This document shows, one piece after another, positions 1-5,849 of a stretch of DNA of 5,849 nucleotides. The stretch comes from Clostridiales bacterium (GTDB taxonomy: Bacteria; Bacillota; Clostridia; Tissierellales; Sedimentibacteraceae): assembly GCA_003487955.1 (NCBI GenBank), contig DNNJ01000242.1, positions 1-5,849 of the forward strand, read 5' to 3'. A program made the translations under genes and the position numbers. The notes under the pieces are model-generated. The model made no database searches and had not been told where the DNA came from. It worked only from the letters and a program-made list of their open reading frames with translations. Position 1 is the first letter of the stretch. Every line of letters begins with the position of its first letter.

Positions 1-1
1 G

Positions 2-280
2 CGCCCATTCTTCATAAATATCATGAGTTATAAAATATCCGCCAGCATTTGCATCATATTTAATTATTTCATCGTTTTCAAGAGACTGTAATGCTTCGCC
101 GTCATGTCCCTCTGTATTGACAAAAAACTGTCCTGCATTTGCTCTCTTCTGAGCGATCAGTAAAAAGCAAGCTTCTCTCCTGATATGAATATTATTTTTT
201 TGGTAAACCGACTTTACGATATGTTTATTCCATAGGAGATTTTTAAAATCTAAGAGGCTTGCTAAGTCCTCAATATTTTT
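2..280 (-). pseudogene. In-frame continuation of the Avs-like NTPase beyond the amber codon (winged-helix-like segment, partial)
   Basis: Reading on past the TAG at 283-281 in the same frame gives 93 sense codons with no further stop, running off the left edge. The translation opens KNIEDLASLLDFKNLLWNKH and ends GGYFITHDIYEEWA. A charged helical stretch followed by FITHDIYEEWA-like sequence is what I expect for the winged-helix or helical part that follows the ATPase core in STAND/NACHT proteins, so this is the rest of the upstream protein and not chance reading. There is no ATG, GTG or TTG codon in this frame here, so re-initiation within the window is unlikely. It would be translated only by readthrough, or if the stop is a sequencing error. 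The helical repeat region expected after it lies outside the window. Openness and frame are seen directly; domain identity is inferred from family memory. Confidence 0.75.
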
Positions 281-283
281 CTA
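281..283 (-). other. In-frame amber (TAG) codon interrupting the Avs-like gene
   Basis: On the minus strand the codons run CTC-AGT-GAA-TAG-AAA-AAT-ATT: the ATPase segment NPFYLAEYLSE ends at TAG and the same frame continues with KNIED. No other stop interrupts the frame between 1423 and the left edge. One base change from a sense codon such as CAG, AAG, GAG, TGG, TAC or TAT would explain it. The three other stop codons visible here are TAA (two) and TGA, so nothing else in the window tests whether TAG is a normal stop in this genome. A nonsense mutation or a sequencing error is the simplest reading; recoding is possible but unsupported. Confidence 0.85.
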
Positions 284-1423
284 TTCACTCAAATACTCCG
301 CAAGATAAAAAGGATTCTGCAGCAGTTCAAGTAGTCTTGCATTTTGCGGAAGATTGAAGAAATACTTGCTAGATAGCTCCGCAAGTTCTTCTTCCCTGAT
401 TTCTTCGATATTTTGTGAAGCAAACGGTAGCCGGTATAATTCTATTAACAGAAATTTCAGGTCATCAAGATAGCTGTACCTTGTTGTAAATATTACTTTC
501 CATTTATTATTAATTAGCGCAGATAAAAACTCCTGAAATGCACTCTGATCCTCTATGTCGGATAATTTCTCAGCGGAATCAATGACAATATATTTTTCTT
601 CTATTCGCTGATATTCAGACGTAAAATCGGCTAATGTGAAATCCCCATAAGCATTAAACAGACTATTAATATTAGATATATTTAACTCTGCAGCCTTAAA
701 CATGATAAACGGTATCGTCTCTTTGACCTGAGCATAAAAATCTTTAATTACCGCGGTCTTTCCGACGCCGCCTTTTCCACTCACAATGACAACTGGAGAT
801 TCAGTTAGAGCAGACTGCAAACTGACCAAGATGGTTGACCTGTCCAGCTTTATTGTATTGCCCTGATATTCTATGTCTGAACGAATAGGGGTAAGGATTG
901 ATTCCGTATGTTGAATCAAGTCCTGCACTAGGTCAAATGTACCTTTATCCAAAGCAAAAAAATGCTTTCCAAAGGAAATGTTTTTCTCAAGTGCAAGCTG
1001 TCTTTCAAAATGACTGGGTACTCTCCACTCGATTTCAAGTCCTTTACTTGCCGCATACTCCTCAATATTAATTTTGTATCGAGGTTCTTTTTGCCCTTTG
1101 GTTGTACTCTCAGAAAACTCCTGATTAATATAAAATAATACTTTATTTATATTGGGATTTTTGTTTATCGCTTTATCGATAGAATCCTTGATATCTTTTA
1201 CATTATCGCTGATTTTAGTTTCATAAAATTTCGCTTGGAAACCAATAATCTTTCCATCATACTCAATTGGTTCTGTCTCTACTCCTGCTTGATTTTTATA
1301 ACGAAAGACTCCTTTATCCTGAGTAAATTCGTCACAAAACAGAAGGTAACTAAGATTTTCAAAAACGCCTTGTTCTTTACCGTTAAATTTTGCTTTGAAG
1401 ACATTCCAGTTCATTTCAAACAT
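281..1423 (-). CDS. Avs-like defence protein: N-terminal PD-(D/E)xK nuclease plus STAND/NACHT P-loop NTPase, cut short by an in-frame TAG
   Basis: The 380-residue product has two domains. Residues 1-140 resemble the Mrr/Cap4-type restriction nuclease at the front of many Avs (AVAST) anti-phage proteins: VETEPI (48-53), then GFQAKF (61-66) with the likely catalytic E and Q-x-K residues, then a FYINQE strand (97-102) and EIEWR (130-134). Residues about 175-380 form a P-loop ATPase: Walker A GKGGVGKT (216-223), Walker B-like YIVIDSAE (278-285), a sensor-like strand with arginine in FTTRYSY (312-318), and an LLQNPFYL segment (367-374). The start is supported by a strong G-rich ribosome binding site 5 nt upstream. 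The protein is far shorter than its family (usually well over 1000 residues) because of the TAG, and the frame continues open beyond it. It is probably soluble, with no signal peptide or membrane segment. In the family, ATPase assembly on sensing a phage protein activates the nuclease. The exact Avs type is not assigned. It could also be a related Mrr-NACHT protein outside Avs. Confidence 0.8.
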   Translation of the reverse strand: MFEMNWNVFKAKFNGKEQGVFENLSYLLFCDEFTQDKGVFRYKNQAGVETEPIEYDGKIIGFQAKFYETKISDNVKDIKDSIDKAINKNPNINKVLFYINQEFSESTTKGQKEPRYKINIEEYAASKGLEIEWRVPSHFERQLALEKNISFGKHFFALDKGTFDLVQDLIQHTESILTPIRSDIEYQGNTIKLDRSTILVSLQSALTESPVVIVSGKGGVGKTAVIKDFYAQVKETIPFIMFKAAELNISNINSLFNAYGDFTLADFTSEYQRIEEKYIVIDSAEKLSDIEDQSAFQEFLSALINNKWKVIFTTRYSYLDDLKFLLIELYRLPFASQNIEEIREEELAELSSKYFFNLPQNARLLELLQNPFYLAEYLSE

Positions 1424-1428
1424 TTTTT

Positions 1429-1436
1429 CACCCCCT
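1429..1436 (-). promoter_or_regulatory. Ribosome binding site of the Avs-like nuclease-NTPase gene
   Basis: AGGGGGTG lies 5 nt before the ATG at 1423. It matches the 16S anti-Shine-Dalgarno strongly and sets the start at MFEMNWNV instead of the internal Met four residues in. Confidence 0.8.
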
Positions 1437-1450
1437 ATGTGCTGGCATTT

Positions 1451-1456
1451 ATTATA
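1451..1456 (-). promoter_or_regulatory. Possible -10 element (TATAAT) for the Avs-like gene
   Basis: A perfect TATAAT lies on the minus strand 27 nt upstream of the ATG, which would give a leader of roughly 20 nt. A -35 box 17 bp further upstream would be TTTCTC at 1479-1474, a poor match, and there is no TG extension. The surrounding DNA is very AT-rich, so a chance match is possible. If real, the Avs-like gene has its own promoter and does not depend on transcription through the broken recombinase. Confidence 0.4.
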
Positions 1457-1478
1457 AATTAAATACTAAATTCGAGAA

Positions 1479-1500
1479 AAGCAAGCTCCTCAGCTTGTTT
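1479..1500 (-). terminator. Hairpin downstream of the recombinase, weak terminator candidate
   Basis: CAAGCT (1482-1487) and AGCTTG (1492-1497) pair perfectly around a four-base loop. G-U and two A-T pairs extend the stem to nine. On the minus strand it is followed by TTCTCG, so with the stem end the tail reads CTTTTCTC, a weak T-tract. It lies about 85 nt past the recombinase stop and directly upstream of the possible promoter of the next gene, where a terminator would be expected. The stem is nearly symmetric, so it could also be a protein binding site overlapping the -35 region. Confidence 0.45.
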
Positions 1501-1511
1501 ATTCTTCGTTG

Positions 1512-1553
1512 GGTTTTATCCCCATCTATCTGTGCCTAAGGATTTACCCCCAT
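1512..1553. repeat. Pair of 14-bp direct repeats spaced 28 bp apart
   Basis: GGTTTTATCCCCAT (1512-1525) and GGATTTACCCCCAT (1540-1553) match at 12 of 14 positions in the same orientation, with start points 28 bp apart. They lie in the short gap between the recombinase stop and the Avs-like gene. Repeats beside a serine recombinase could be recombinase binding sites or an element end, but no function is shown by the sequence. Confidence 0.5.
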
Positions 1554-1584
1554 TCTTGTTGACAATTATTAGCATATCATAGGT

Positions 1585-1938
1585 TCAGTCATTCTTAAAT
1601 AGCCTTTTCTCCTGTGATCCATCCGCGCGGGAAATCAGAATAAAGGCATCAAAAGCCTGAATTTTATCAACTTCATTTCTAACTATGCCTTCATCATAAG
1701 CTTCGTTCTGGCAAACAGCCTCAGCCAGAACATCCTGCACCCATCCTTCATTCAGAGTAGGGGAGTTATGGCATGCATCTTTCCCCTTTTCAATCCTTGT
1801 AGCGCAGCGCCAGACGACTTTGCCTCTTTCCATCCTTCTCCGATAAGATGCTCCGCAATCCCCACATACAAGCAAATTTCCAAGAAGGTATCTGCCATTA
1901 TATTTACTTCCGCTGCTTTCCACCGTGCCGGCTTCGTT
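1585..1938 (-). pseudogene. Serine recombinase, C-terminal fragment with zinc ribbon (frameshifted from the N-terminal part)
   Basis: This is the C-terminal third of the same recombinase, in a different frame from its N-terminal part. It reads NEAGTVESSGSKYNGRYLLG and then a recombinase zinc ribbon with four cysteines in the pattern C-x2-C (CGDC), x16, C (WRC), x10, C (DAC). This is followed by a helical segment and ends at TGA (1587-1585) after EKRLFKND. The domain binds DNA in this family. A translation starting at the in-frame GTG (1923) would lack the catalytic domain and has no recognisable ribosome binding site, so it is unlikely to be a separate gene. The sequence itself is well preserved, which suggests recent inactivation. 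Confidence 0.8.
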
Positions 1939-2737
1939 GTCCGATATTCTTACTCTTCTTGCCGGTCATAAAATCCTCGGTAAAAGTCTTTTGCAGCATC
2001 GTATCACCCTTGTGTTTCTCATTCTTAAGCATCCTCTGAATTGTCTTTGTATCCCAAACCTCTTTGCCCGTTACTGTCTTTATCCCTTGGGATTCTAAAT
2101 AAGACTTTATTTGCCCTAATGATAGCCCCTTCAAATACAATTCAAATATCTTTCTGACGACTTCTGCCTGCTCAGGAACAACGGTAATCTCGCCATCTAC
2201 GCAATCATATCCCATAAAATTCTTATATTTTGTAAAGATATCTCCCTTTTCAAACTTGCGCTGAAACCCCCACTGAATATTCTCACTGGTATTCCGGCTT
2301 TCATCCTGTGCCAGCATTCCCCTCAGTGTAATCTCAAATTCCTTATCCGCATTAATCGAATCCAGATTTTCATTTTCAAAATGCATATTGATCCCTCGCT
2401 CTCTTAAAAATCTTATGATTTTCAAAATCAGCAGAGTGTCTCTTGACACCCTGCTGATTGACTTGATGATGATGTAATCGATTTTGTCTTTCGCCGCTTT
2501 CCTGAGCATTTTGTCCAGACTTTTTCTACCACTTCTTCTAAGCCCGCTTTCGATATCATAGAAAACACCGGCAAAAAGCCAATTTGGATGGTCTTTTATC
2601 ATCTTTTTATAAGTCTTTATCTGAATCTCAAGGCTGTGCAGTTGCTCCGGACCGGAGGTGCTGACCCGGCAATAGGCGGCAACCTTGAGCTTTTTATTCT
2701 CTTTGGGTTTAGGCGGTATGATTTTAACATTTTTCAT
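1904..2737 (-). pseudogene. Serine recombinase (resolvase/invertase catalytic domain plus recombinase domain), N-terminal part of a broken gene
   Basis: This is a serine site-specific recombinase of the integrase/transposase kind, which cuts and rejoins DNA through a 5' phosphoserine link. After the chosen ATG (MKNVKIIPPK) comes the resolvase motif YCRVSTSGPEQ with the catalytic Ser, then ISRVSRD with the arginines expected in the active site. A recombinase domain follows (YDCVDGEITVVPEQAEVVRKI read in parts, and GIKTVTGKEVWDTKTIQRML). At KSKNIGQ (Gln codon 1939-1937) the frame diverges into RSRHGGKQRK and stops at TAA (1906-1904). Family members have a YYVENSHEAII...VQxE block here, which is absent, and the zinc ribbon continues in another frame. 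A GTG at 2785 would add 16 non-conserved residues and was not chosen. The active-site region is intact, but the protein would lack its DNA-binding end and is probably inactive. Confidence 0.85.
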
Positions 2738-2797
2738 CTCAATCTTTTTTTTGTATAAATATAAACTGGGTAAGATGATAAGCACACTAATATATTA

Positions 2798-2831
2798 CAA
2801 AATAAAAGACGTGAAAGATAGCCTCCACGTC
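2798..2831 (-). terminator. Hairpin with T-rich tail ahead of the recombinase (terminator or attenuator candidate)
   Basis: On the minus strand GACGTG (2831-2826) pairs with CACGTC (2813-2808) across a 12-base loop and is followed at once by TTTTATTTTG. This has the form of an intrinsic terminator, though the loop is long and the stem only 6 bp. It sits about 70 nt upstream of the recombinase start and well past a better terminator for the gene before it, so it may instead limit transcription into the recombinase. Confidence 0.4.
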
Positions 2832-2847
2832 AAAAACATTTTTTCAT
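2830..2847 (-). CDS. Possible five-codon leader peptide MKKCF
   Basis: A GAGGA ribosome-binding-like sequence (2857-2853) is spaced 5 nt from ATG-AAA-AAA-TGT-TTT-TGA. The stop codon overlaps the first bases of the T-tailed hairpin downstream. This layout resembles translational attenuation leaders, but a frame this short can easily arise by chance, and the gene it would control is broken. Confidence 0.2.
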   Translation of the reverse strand: MKKCF

Positions 2848-2927
2848 ATCCGTCCTCGCAAACCCTTGTTATATCAGCGTTTCAGGTTTTGCAACAGGAT
2901 TATTACCTCCACATGCCTTGAGGATAC

Positions 2928-2968
2928 AAAAAAGATGTCTTACCCCTCTGGTACCCCCTTGGCATCTT
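2928..2968 (-). terminator. Probable intrinsic terminator of the large helical-repeat gene
   Basis: Starting 15 nt after the stop codon, AAGATG (2968-2963) pairs with CATCTT (2937-2932), and the run of T continues to 2928. Within the loop TACC and GGTA can form a smaller stem. The outer stem is short and the loop large, so strength is uncertain, but position, strand and T-run fit a terminator. Confidence 0.5.
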
Positions 2969-2983
2969 GTAATTGTAAAGTTA

Positions 2984-5849
2984 TTATAAAATATTTTCAC
3001 GCAATAAATACCCAGTCGCTGAGCCTCTTTCGACCAAAAAGTTCAGAATGTTAATGAGTGCCCTTTTCATCTGCGGCATTGTTTTAATTTTTTGACGGTA
3101 CGCAAGAATGTATTTGCGTGCGATGCTTTCAAGATAATAAATAGTATTTACTTCAAGCTCCTCAGTCAGCAAATTACTATTCCTATTTATCATTTCACTC
3201 AGCCATAATATCCCGTCTTCTATGAAGTTGCTTCCGATATCGTTAAGGACTTTAGATATAGAATATAATACGGGATGGAAATGGCCCATGTCCTCAGTGA
3301 CCTTCTTGTAAAACAGTTTCTCCCGATCTTTTATAGAGTGCCATTCCTTTGCGGATTTACTCCAATAAGAGAATGCTAAGAGATAATTATATATGACTTT
3401 TTTGGTATCATGATAATAATTTTTCGCTGTGCAAATAGCCTTAATTTTGTCATAAAATAGGTGCCATACATGCCAAAATTCTTCGTATCTATTCAATCTG
3501 TCTTCGGCAAAAATAAAATGCTGAAAAAATTTATCTGTATCATCCGATACTTTGAAGTTTTCGATAAACGGTTGAAGATATGTCTCAATCATACTTTTAT
3601 CTGCGGTCAAGACAAAGGCAGCAAACTTATCAAGAAATTCGGTTTTTATTGTATAATCAAATTTCTCTTCGTCATCGTTGTACCTGTCGCGTTCAAAAAC
3701 TCTCTGGGCGAAGATCGGAAATATCTCCGAAACAAAAGTAATATGTTCTGGATGCTTTGTACCTGGTGGCAACAACTCAAATGCCCTGGTTAATATTCTC
3801 AAATTCATATTTTGTGTATTTGGTATTTCGGCATACTTAATATCGTTCGAAATAATCTTTTCGATTTCACTTTCGTATTTCTCGCCAAACACTTCAAGAA
3901 TTTGATTATCGGAAATCTCATAAATGCCTTTCTTATAATTATCTTTGTGCAATTTCTCCATTAACTTATCGTATTTTGGCTTTAGGAGCATATATCCTAA
4001 AAAGATGGAGTGTGCATCCTCAAAACTGATATCCCATAAATTTTGCAGGACGGCCCGAGCGGCAAATGCAGAAATCTCGCCATGCACGAAAAGCAAGATT
4101 AGCATCAGCCCTTTAATACCTTCGGACTCTTCCTTCTCGGTAGAAAAATATTTAAACAGATAAGGCAAAGAACTAATGGCGGGCTCTGTTCCATCCAAAG
4201 CTTGATATGCATAGCGACTCGCATGAAACGGCGATGTGGAATATTCTATAAGTATATATTTACAAAATTCCATTTCTTCCCTACTTAACTCTTTGCTAAA
4301 ATCCCTGACCAAAACAAAGCAGGCATAGGCCGGAGTAGAACGATTAAATAATCGAAAGTCTTCTGGGGATCCGATTTTCAAATCTTGAATAATCTCTCTT
4401 AGTTCTGTGACTACTAAACGCGGATTATCTTCGTATTGCTGATATTGATTATATTTTTCCTTTTCGTTAGCGAATCTGTGTCTGGACCATAAGTATAGAG
4501 GCATGTACTTATTTGCATTATTATGCTCCTGTAACGACTCATCGCTGTATTTTTTTAATTCCGGCTCAAGCTGTGGATTAAAGTTAATTAAAATTCCTTC
4601 CTCTATTTGTTCTAATTCCGGATTCATTTTTCTTCGGTCCATTCTTGCCAGGTACAATCTCCATACCCGGTCGTCCTCAGTATCTTCAGACTTTCTCTCT
4701 AGTTCTTTATAATAGTCATCAAATATTTCCCATAAGGCATTTTGCCTTACTTCCGCTTCTTCGGCACTAACGTCTTCTGACCTGAAAAACTGATACTCTA
4801 CGGCTAATTGTTCAAATCTCTTCTTCCTGTGTTTGTCATCGCAGGTCTTGATTCTTTCATTCGAATGTATGTCATGTTCAAAATTTAGGCCATGGCCAAT
4901 GGAATAGGTAAACTTAGCGGATTCGTCTAGTACCATTCTCTTTGTATCATAATAAAAAAATTCCTTGGTCCGGAAAAGAATCTTAGCAATATTGAACAAT
5001 TTAGATGAATGGGCCATAACAACGCTGGCGACTACGGCAGTGATGGAGGCTGAGCGAGAATTCTTTATAAGGTAATAACACCATTCTTCCAGATTCTCAG
5101 CCTTCCCATATTTGGCGTAGTCCAACAACCATTTTTCTAGGGCCATATGCATTGATTCCAGAAGATGTGTAGAAACCTGAGTGCCTCTGTAGGTGTTCCA
5201 TAACCTATTACTGACATATTGATTAATCCGGTAGCCGCCATCGAGGACAACCTGAACTTCTTCCACTTCGTCTTTGAGCTCAGACTTTACATAATTTTCG
5301 GCTGCCATATTCATAAATTTTAAAATAAAATTCACCGTTATATTGGGATCATACCTTAAAAGCTGGTAAAATGGCGTTTGCAAAGCGCTGGAAGGAAAGT
5401 ACCAAAAATCAGTTCCATGGGAGAGTCCAAAATTTTCTTCAAGCTCCGGTGACCTAAGGCCCCAAAATCTATCATCTTTTTTCGGTCTGTATACCCAAAA
5501 TAGTTCCGCCAACTTAATGACATAGTCAGGAAGGGTTTTTATGACTTCATAGTTATCGGTGATTAAAGTTAGTATTATTTCGACCAGTTCATAGTCTCTG
5601 TCGCGATGATTAGGTTCGTTTCTGGTAAGTATTCCATCGAAAATATGTTTCAGCTCTTCTTTGATTTCTGCTGATCCCTGTAGTATGACCCTGATGAGCT
5701 GATCCTTTATTTCCCCTTTGGATCTATACCCAAACCCTCCGTTGCCTACTATGTTCTCATAGTAGAACAGGGCAATCTGACTTGCCTTCTTTGTCGTATC
5801 ACCATGAGTATTTTTATTATTCCAATCGGCCAGCATGGGAAGCATCGTT
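2984..5849 (-). CDS. Large alpha-helical repeat protein, probable C-terminal sensor half of an Avs-like STAND NTPase (5' end outside window)
   Basis: The frame is open from the right edge to TAA at 2986-2984. The first Met (5845) is preceded in frame by ACG with only four bases left, so no ribosome binding site can be judged. The opening LPMLADWNNKNTHGDTT reads as the inside of a protein, so I treat the gene as partial at its 5' end. The 953+ residues are soluble, charged and helical throughout, with no signal peptide or obvious membrane segment and no Walker motif. Stretches such as FGYRSKGEIKDQLIR (38-52), SITAVVASVVMAHS (267-280) and LFRTKEFFYYDTKR (290-303) resemble the helical regions after the NTPase core in large Avs/NACHT-type proteins, where this part recognises the phage trigger. 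The upstream half should carry the NTPase and an effector domain. It lies just upstream of another Avs-like gene on the same strand. The family call is from memory of such proteins, not from a search; an unrelated HEAT/TPR-like protein is the alternative. Confidence 0.7.
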   Translation of the reverse strand, partial: TMLPMLADWNNKNTHGDTTKKASQIALFYYENIVGNGGFGYRSKGEIKDQLIRVILQGSAEIKEELKHIFDGILTRNEPNHRDRDYELVEIILTLITDNYEVIKTLPDYVIKLAELFWVYRPKKDDRFWGLRSPELEENFGLSHGTDFWYFPSSALQTPFYQLLRYDPNITVNFILKFMNMAAENYVKSELKDEVEEVQVVLDGGYRINQYVSNRLWNTYRGTQVSTHLLESMHMALEKWLLDYAKYGKAENLEEWCYYLIKNSRSASITAVVASVVMAHSSKLFNIAKILFRTKEFFYYDTKRMVLDESAKFTYSIGHGLNFEHDIHSNERIKTCDDKHRKKRFEQLAVEYQFFRSEDVSAEEAEVRQNALWEIFDDYYKELERKSEDTEDDRVWRLYLARMDRRKMNPELEQIEEGILINFNPQLEPELKKYSDESLQEHNNANKYMPLYLWSRHRFANEKEKYNQYQQYEDNPRLVVTELREIIQDLKIGSPEDFRLFNRSTPAYACFVLVRDFSKELSREEMEFCKYILIEYSTSPFHASRYAYQALDGTEPAISSLPYLFKYFSTEKEESEGIKGLMLILLFVHGEISAFAARAVLQNLWDISFEDAHSIFLGYMLLKPKYDKLMEKLHKDNYKKGIYEISDNQILEVFGEKYESEIEKIISNDIKYAEIPNTQNMNLRILTRAFELLPPGTKHPEHITFVSEIFPIFAQRVFERDRYNDDEEKFDYTIKTEFLDKFAAFVLTADKSMIETYLQPFIENFKVSDDTDKFFQHFIFAEDRLNRYEEFWHVWHLFYDKIKAICTAKNYYHDTKKVIYNYLLAFSYWSKSAKEWHSIKDREKLFYKKVTEDMGHFHPVLYSISKVLNDIGSNFIEDGILWLSEMINRNSNLLTEELEVNTIYYLESIARKYILAYRQKIKTMPQMKRALINILNFLVERGSATGYLLRENIL

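Larger units (their letters stand above)
2738..2983. other. Intergenic region between the large helical-repeat gene and the recombinase
   Basis: No convincing gene of normal size lies here. Reading leftward it holds the likely terminator of the upstream gene, a weak promoter-like pair (TTGCAA at 2894-2889 and TATAAC at 2873-2868, but only 15 bp apart), a possible short leader frame, and a second hairpin with a T-rich tail. C-rich TTACCCC/GTACCCCC motifs on the plus strand (2940-2957) resemble the repeats on the other side of the recombinase. If the recombinase was inserted as a unit, one element end should lie in this stretch. Confidence 0.5.

Noticed and set aside
281..283. TAG read as pyrrolysine or as a glutamine codon of an alternative code
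   Set aside because: Only one case is visible, there is no pyl gene or suppressor tRNA in the window, and the protein is not a known pyrrolysine enzyme. A nonsense mutation or read error is simpler.
1559..1587. TTGACA at 1559-1564 as a plus-strand promoter
   Set aside because: No -10-like hexamer lies at 16-18 bp, and no plus-strand gene follows.
1585..1923. A separate 112-residue zinc-ribbon gene starting at GTG 1923
   Set aside because: It is collinear with the missing end of the recombinase and has no ribosome binding site of its own, so it is the frameshifted C-terminal part.
2738..2785. GTG at 2785 as the recombinase start
   Set aside because: It would add 16 hydrophobic and lysine-rich residues not expected in the family and has no clear ribosome binding site. 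The ATG at 2737 fits better.
3461..4712. Plus-strand open frames of 69-110 codons inside the large gene
   Set aside because: They lie opposite a well-formed long frame, have low-complexity Cys/Ser/Phe-rich translations and no family features, so they are shadows.
281..5849. One large defence gene split in two by insertion of the recombinase
   Set aside because: On the minus strand the C-terminal-like half comes first with its own stop, and the N-terminal half follows with its own ribosome binding site. This is the wrong order for a split gene.
1..5849. CRISPR array, tRNA or rRNA
   Set aside because: I found no regularly spaced identical repeats and no tRNA-like or rRNA-like sequence on either strand by reading.

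Overview
This is an AT-rich window from a low-GC Gram-positive bacterium, most likely a Clostridia or related Bacillota genome. The basis for this is the base composition, a strong G-rich ribosome binding site, and a serine recombinase of a type common in Clostridia. That assignment is an inference; no rRNA or housekeeping gene is present. All supported coding sequence lies on the minus strand, so transcription runs from right to left. The window looks like accessory DNA (a defence or mobile island).

Region by region, in transcription order: (1) 5849-2984 is a long open frame, cut off at its 5' end by the window edge. It encodes at least 954 residues of a soluble alpha-helical protein that reads like the C-terminal repeat (sensor) half of a very large STAND/NACHT-type NTPase of the Avs (AVAST) anti-phage class. 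(2) 2983-2738 is an intergenic stretch with a probable terminator just after that gene, a second hairpin with a T-rich tail, and a possible five-codon leader peptide. (3) 2737-1585 is a serine recombinase gene broken by an internal deletion with a frameshift near 1936-1939. The catalytic domain is in one frame and the zinc ribbon in another. (4) 1584-1424 is a short spacer with a hairpin, a 28-bp-spaced direct repeat, a possible promoter and a strong ribosome binding site. (5) 1423-281 starts a second Avs-like gene, with an N-terminal PD-(D/E)xK (Mrr/Cap4-like) nuclease followed by a P-loop NTPase. This frame is stopped by one TAG at 283-281. The same frame then stays open for 93 more codons to the left edge and reads as a convincing continuation (winged-helix-like segment after the ATPase).

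Putting this together: two large Avs-like genes appear to lie head-to-tail, separated by a decayed recombinase unit. The C-terminal half of one is followed by the N-terminal half of the other, so they cannot be two pieces of one gene split by the recombinase. If functional, such proteins sense a phage component through the C-terminal repeats, oligomerise through the ATPase and activate the N-terminal nuclease. The amber codon makes it doubtful that the left gene still makes a full-length product.
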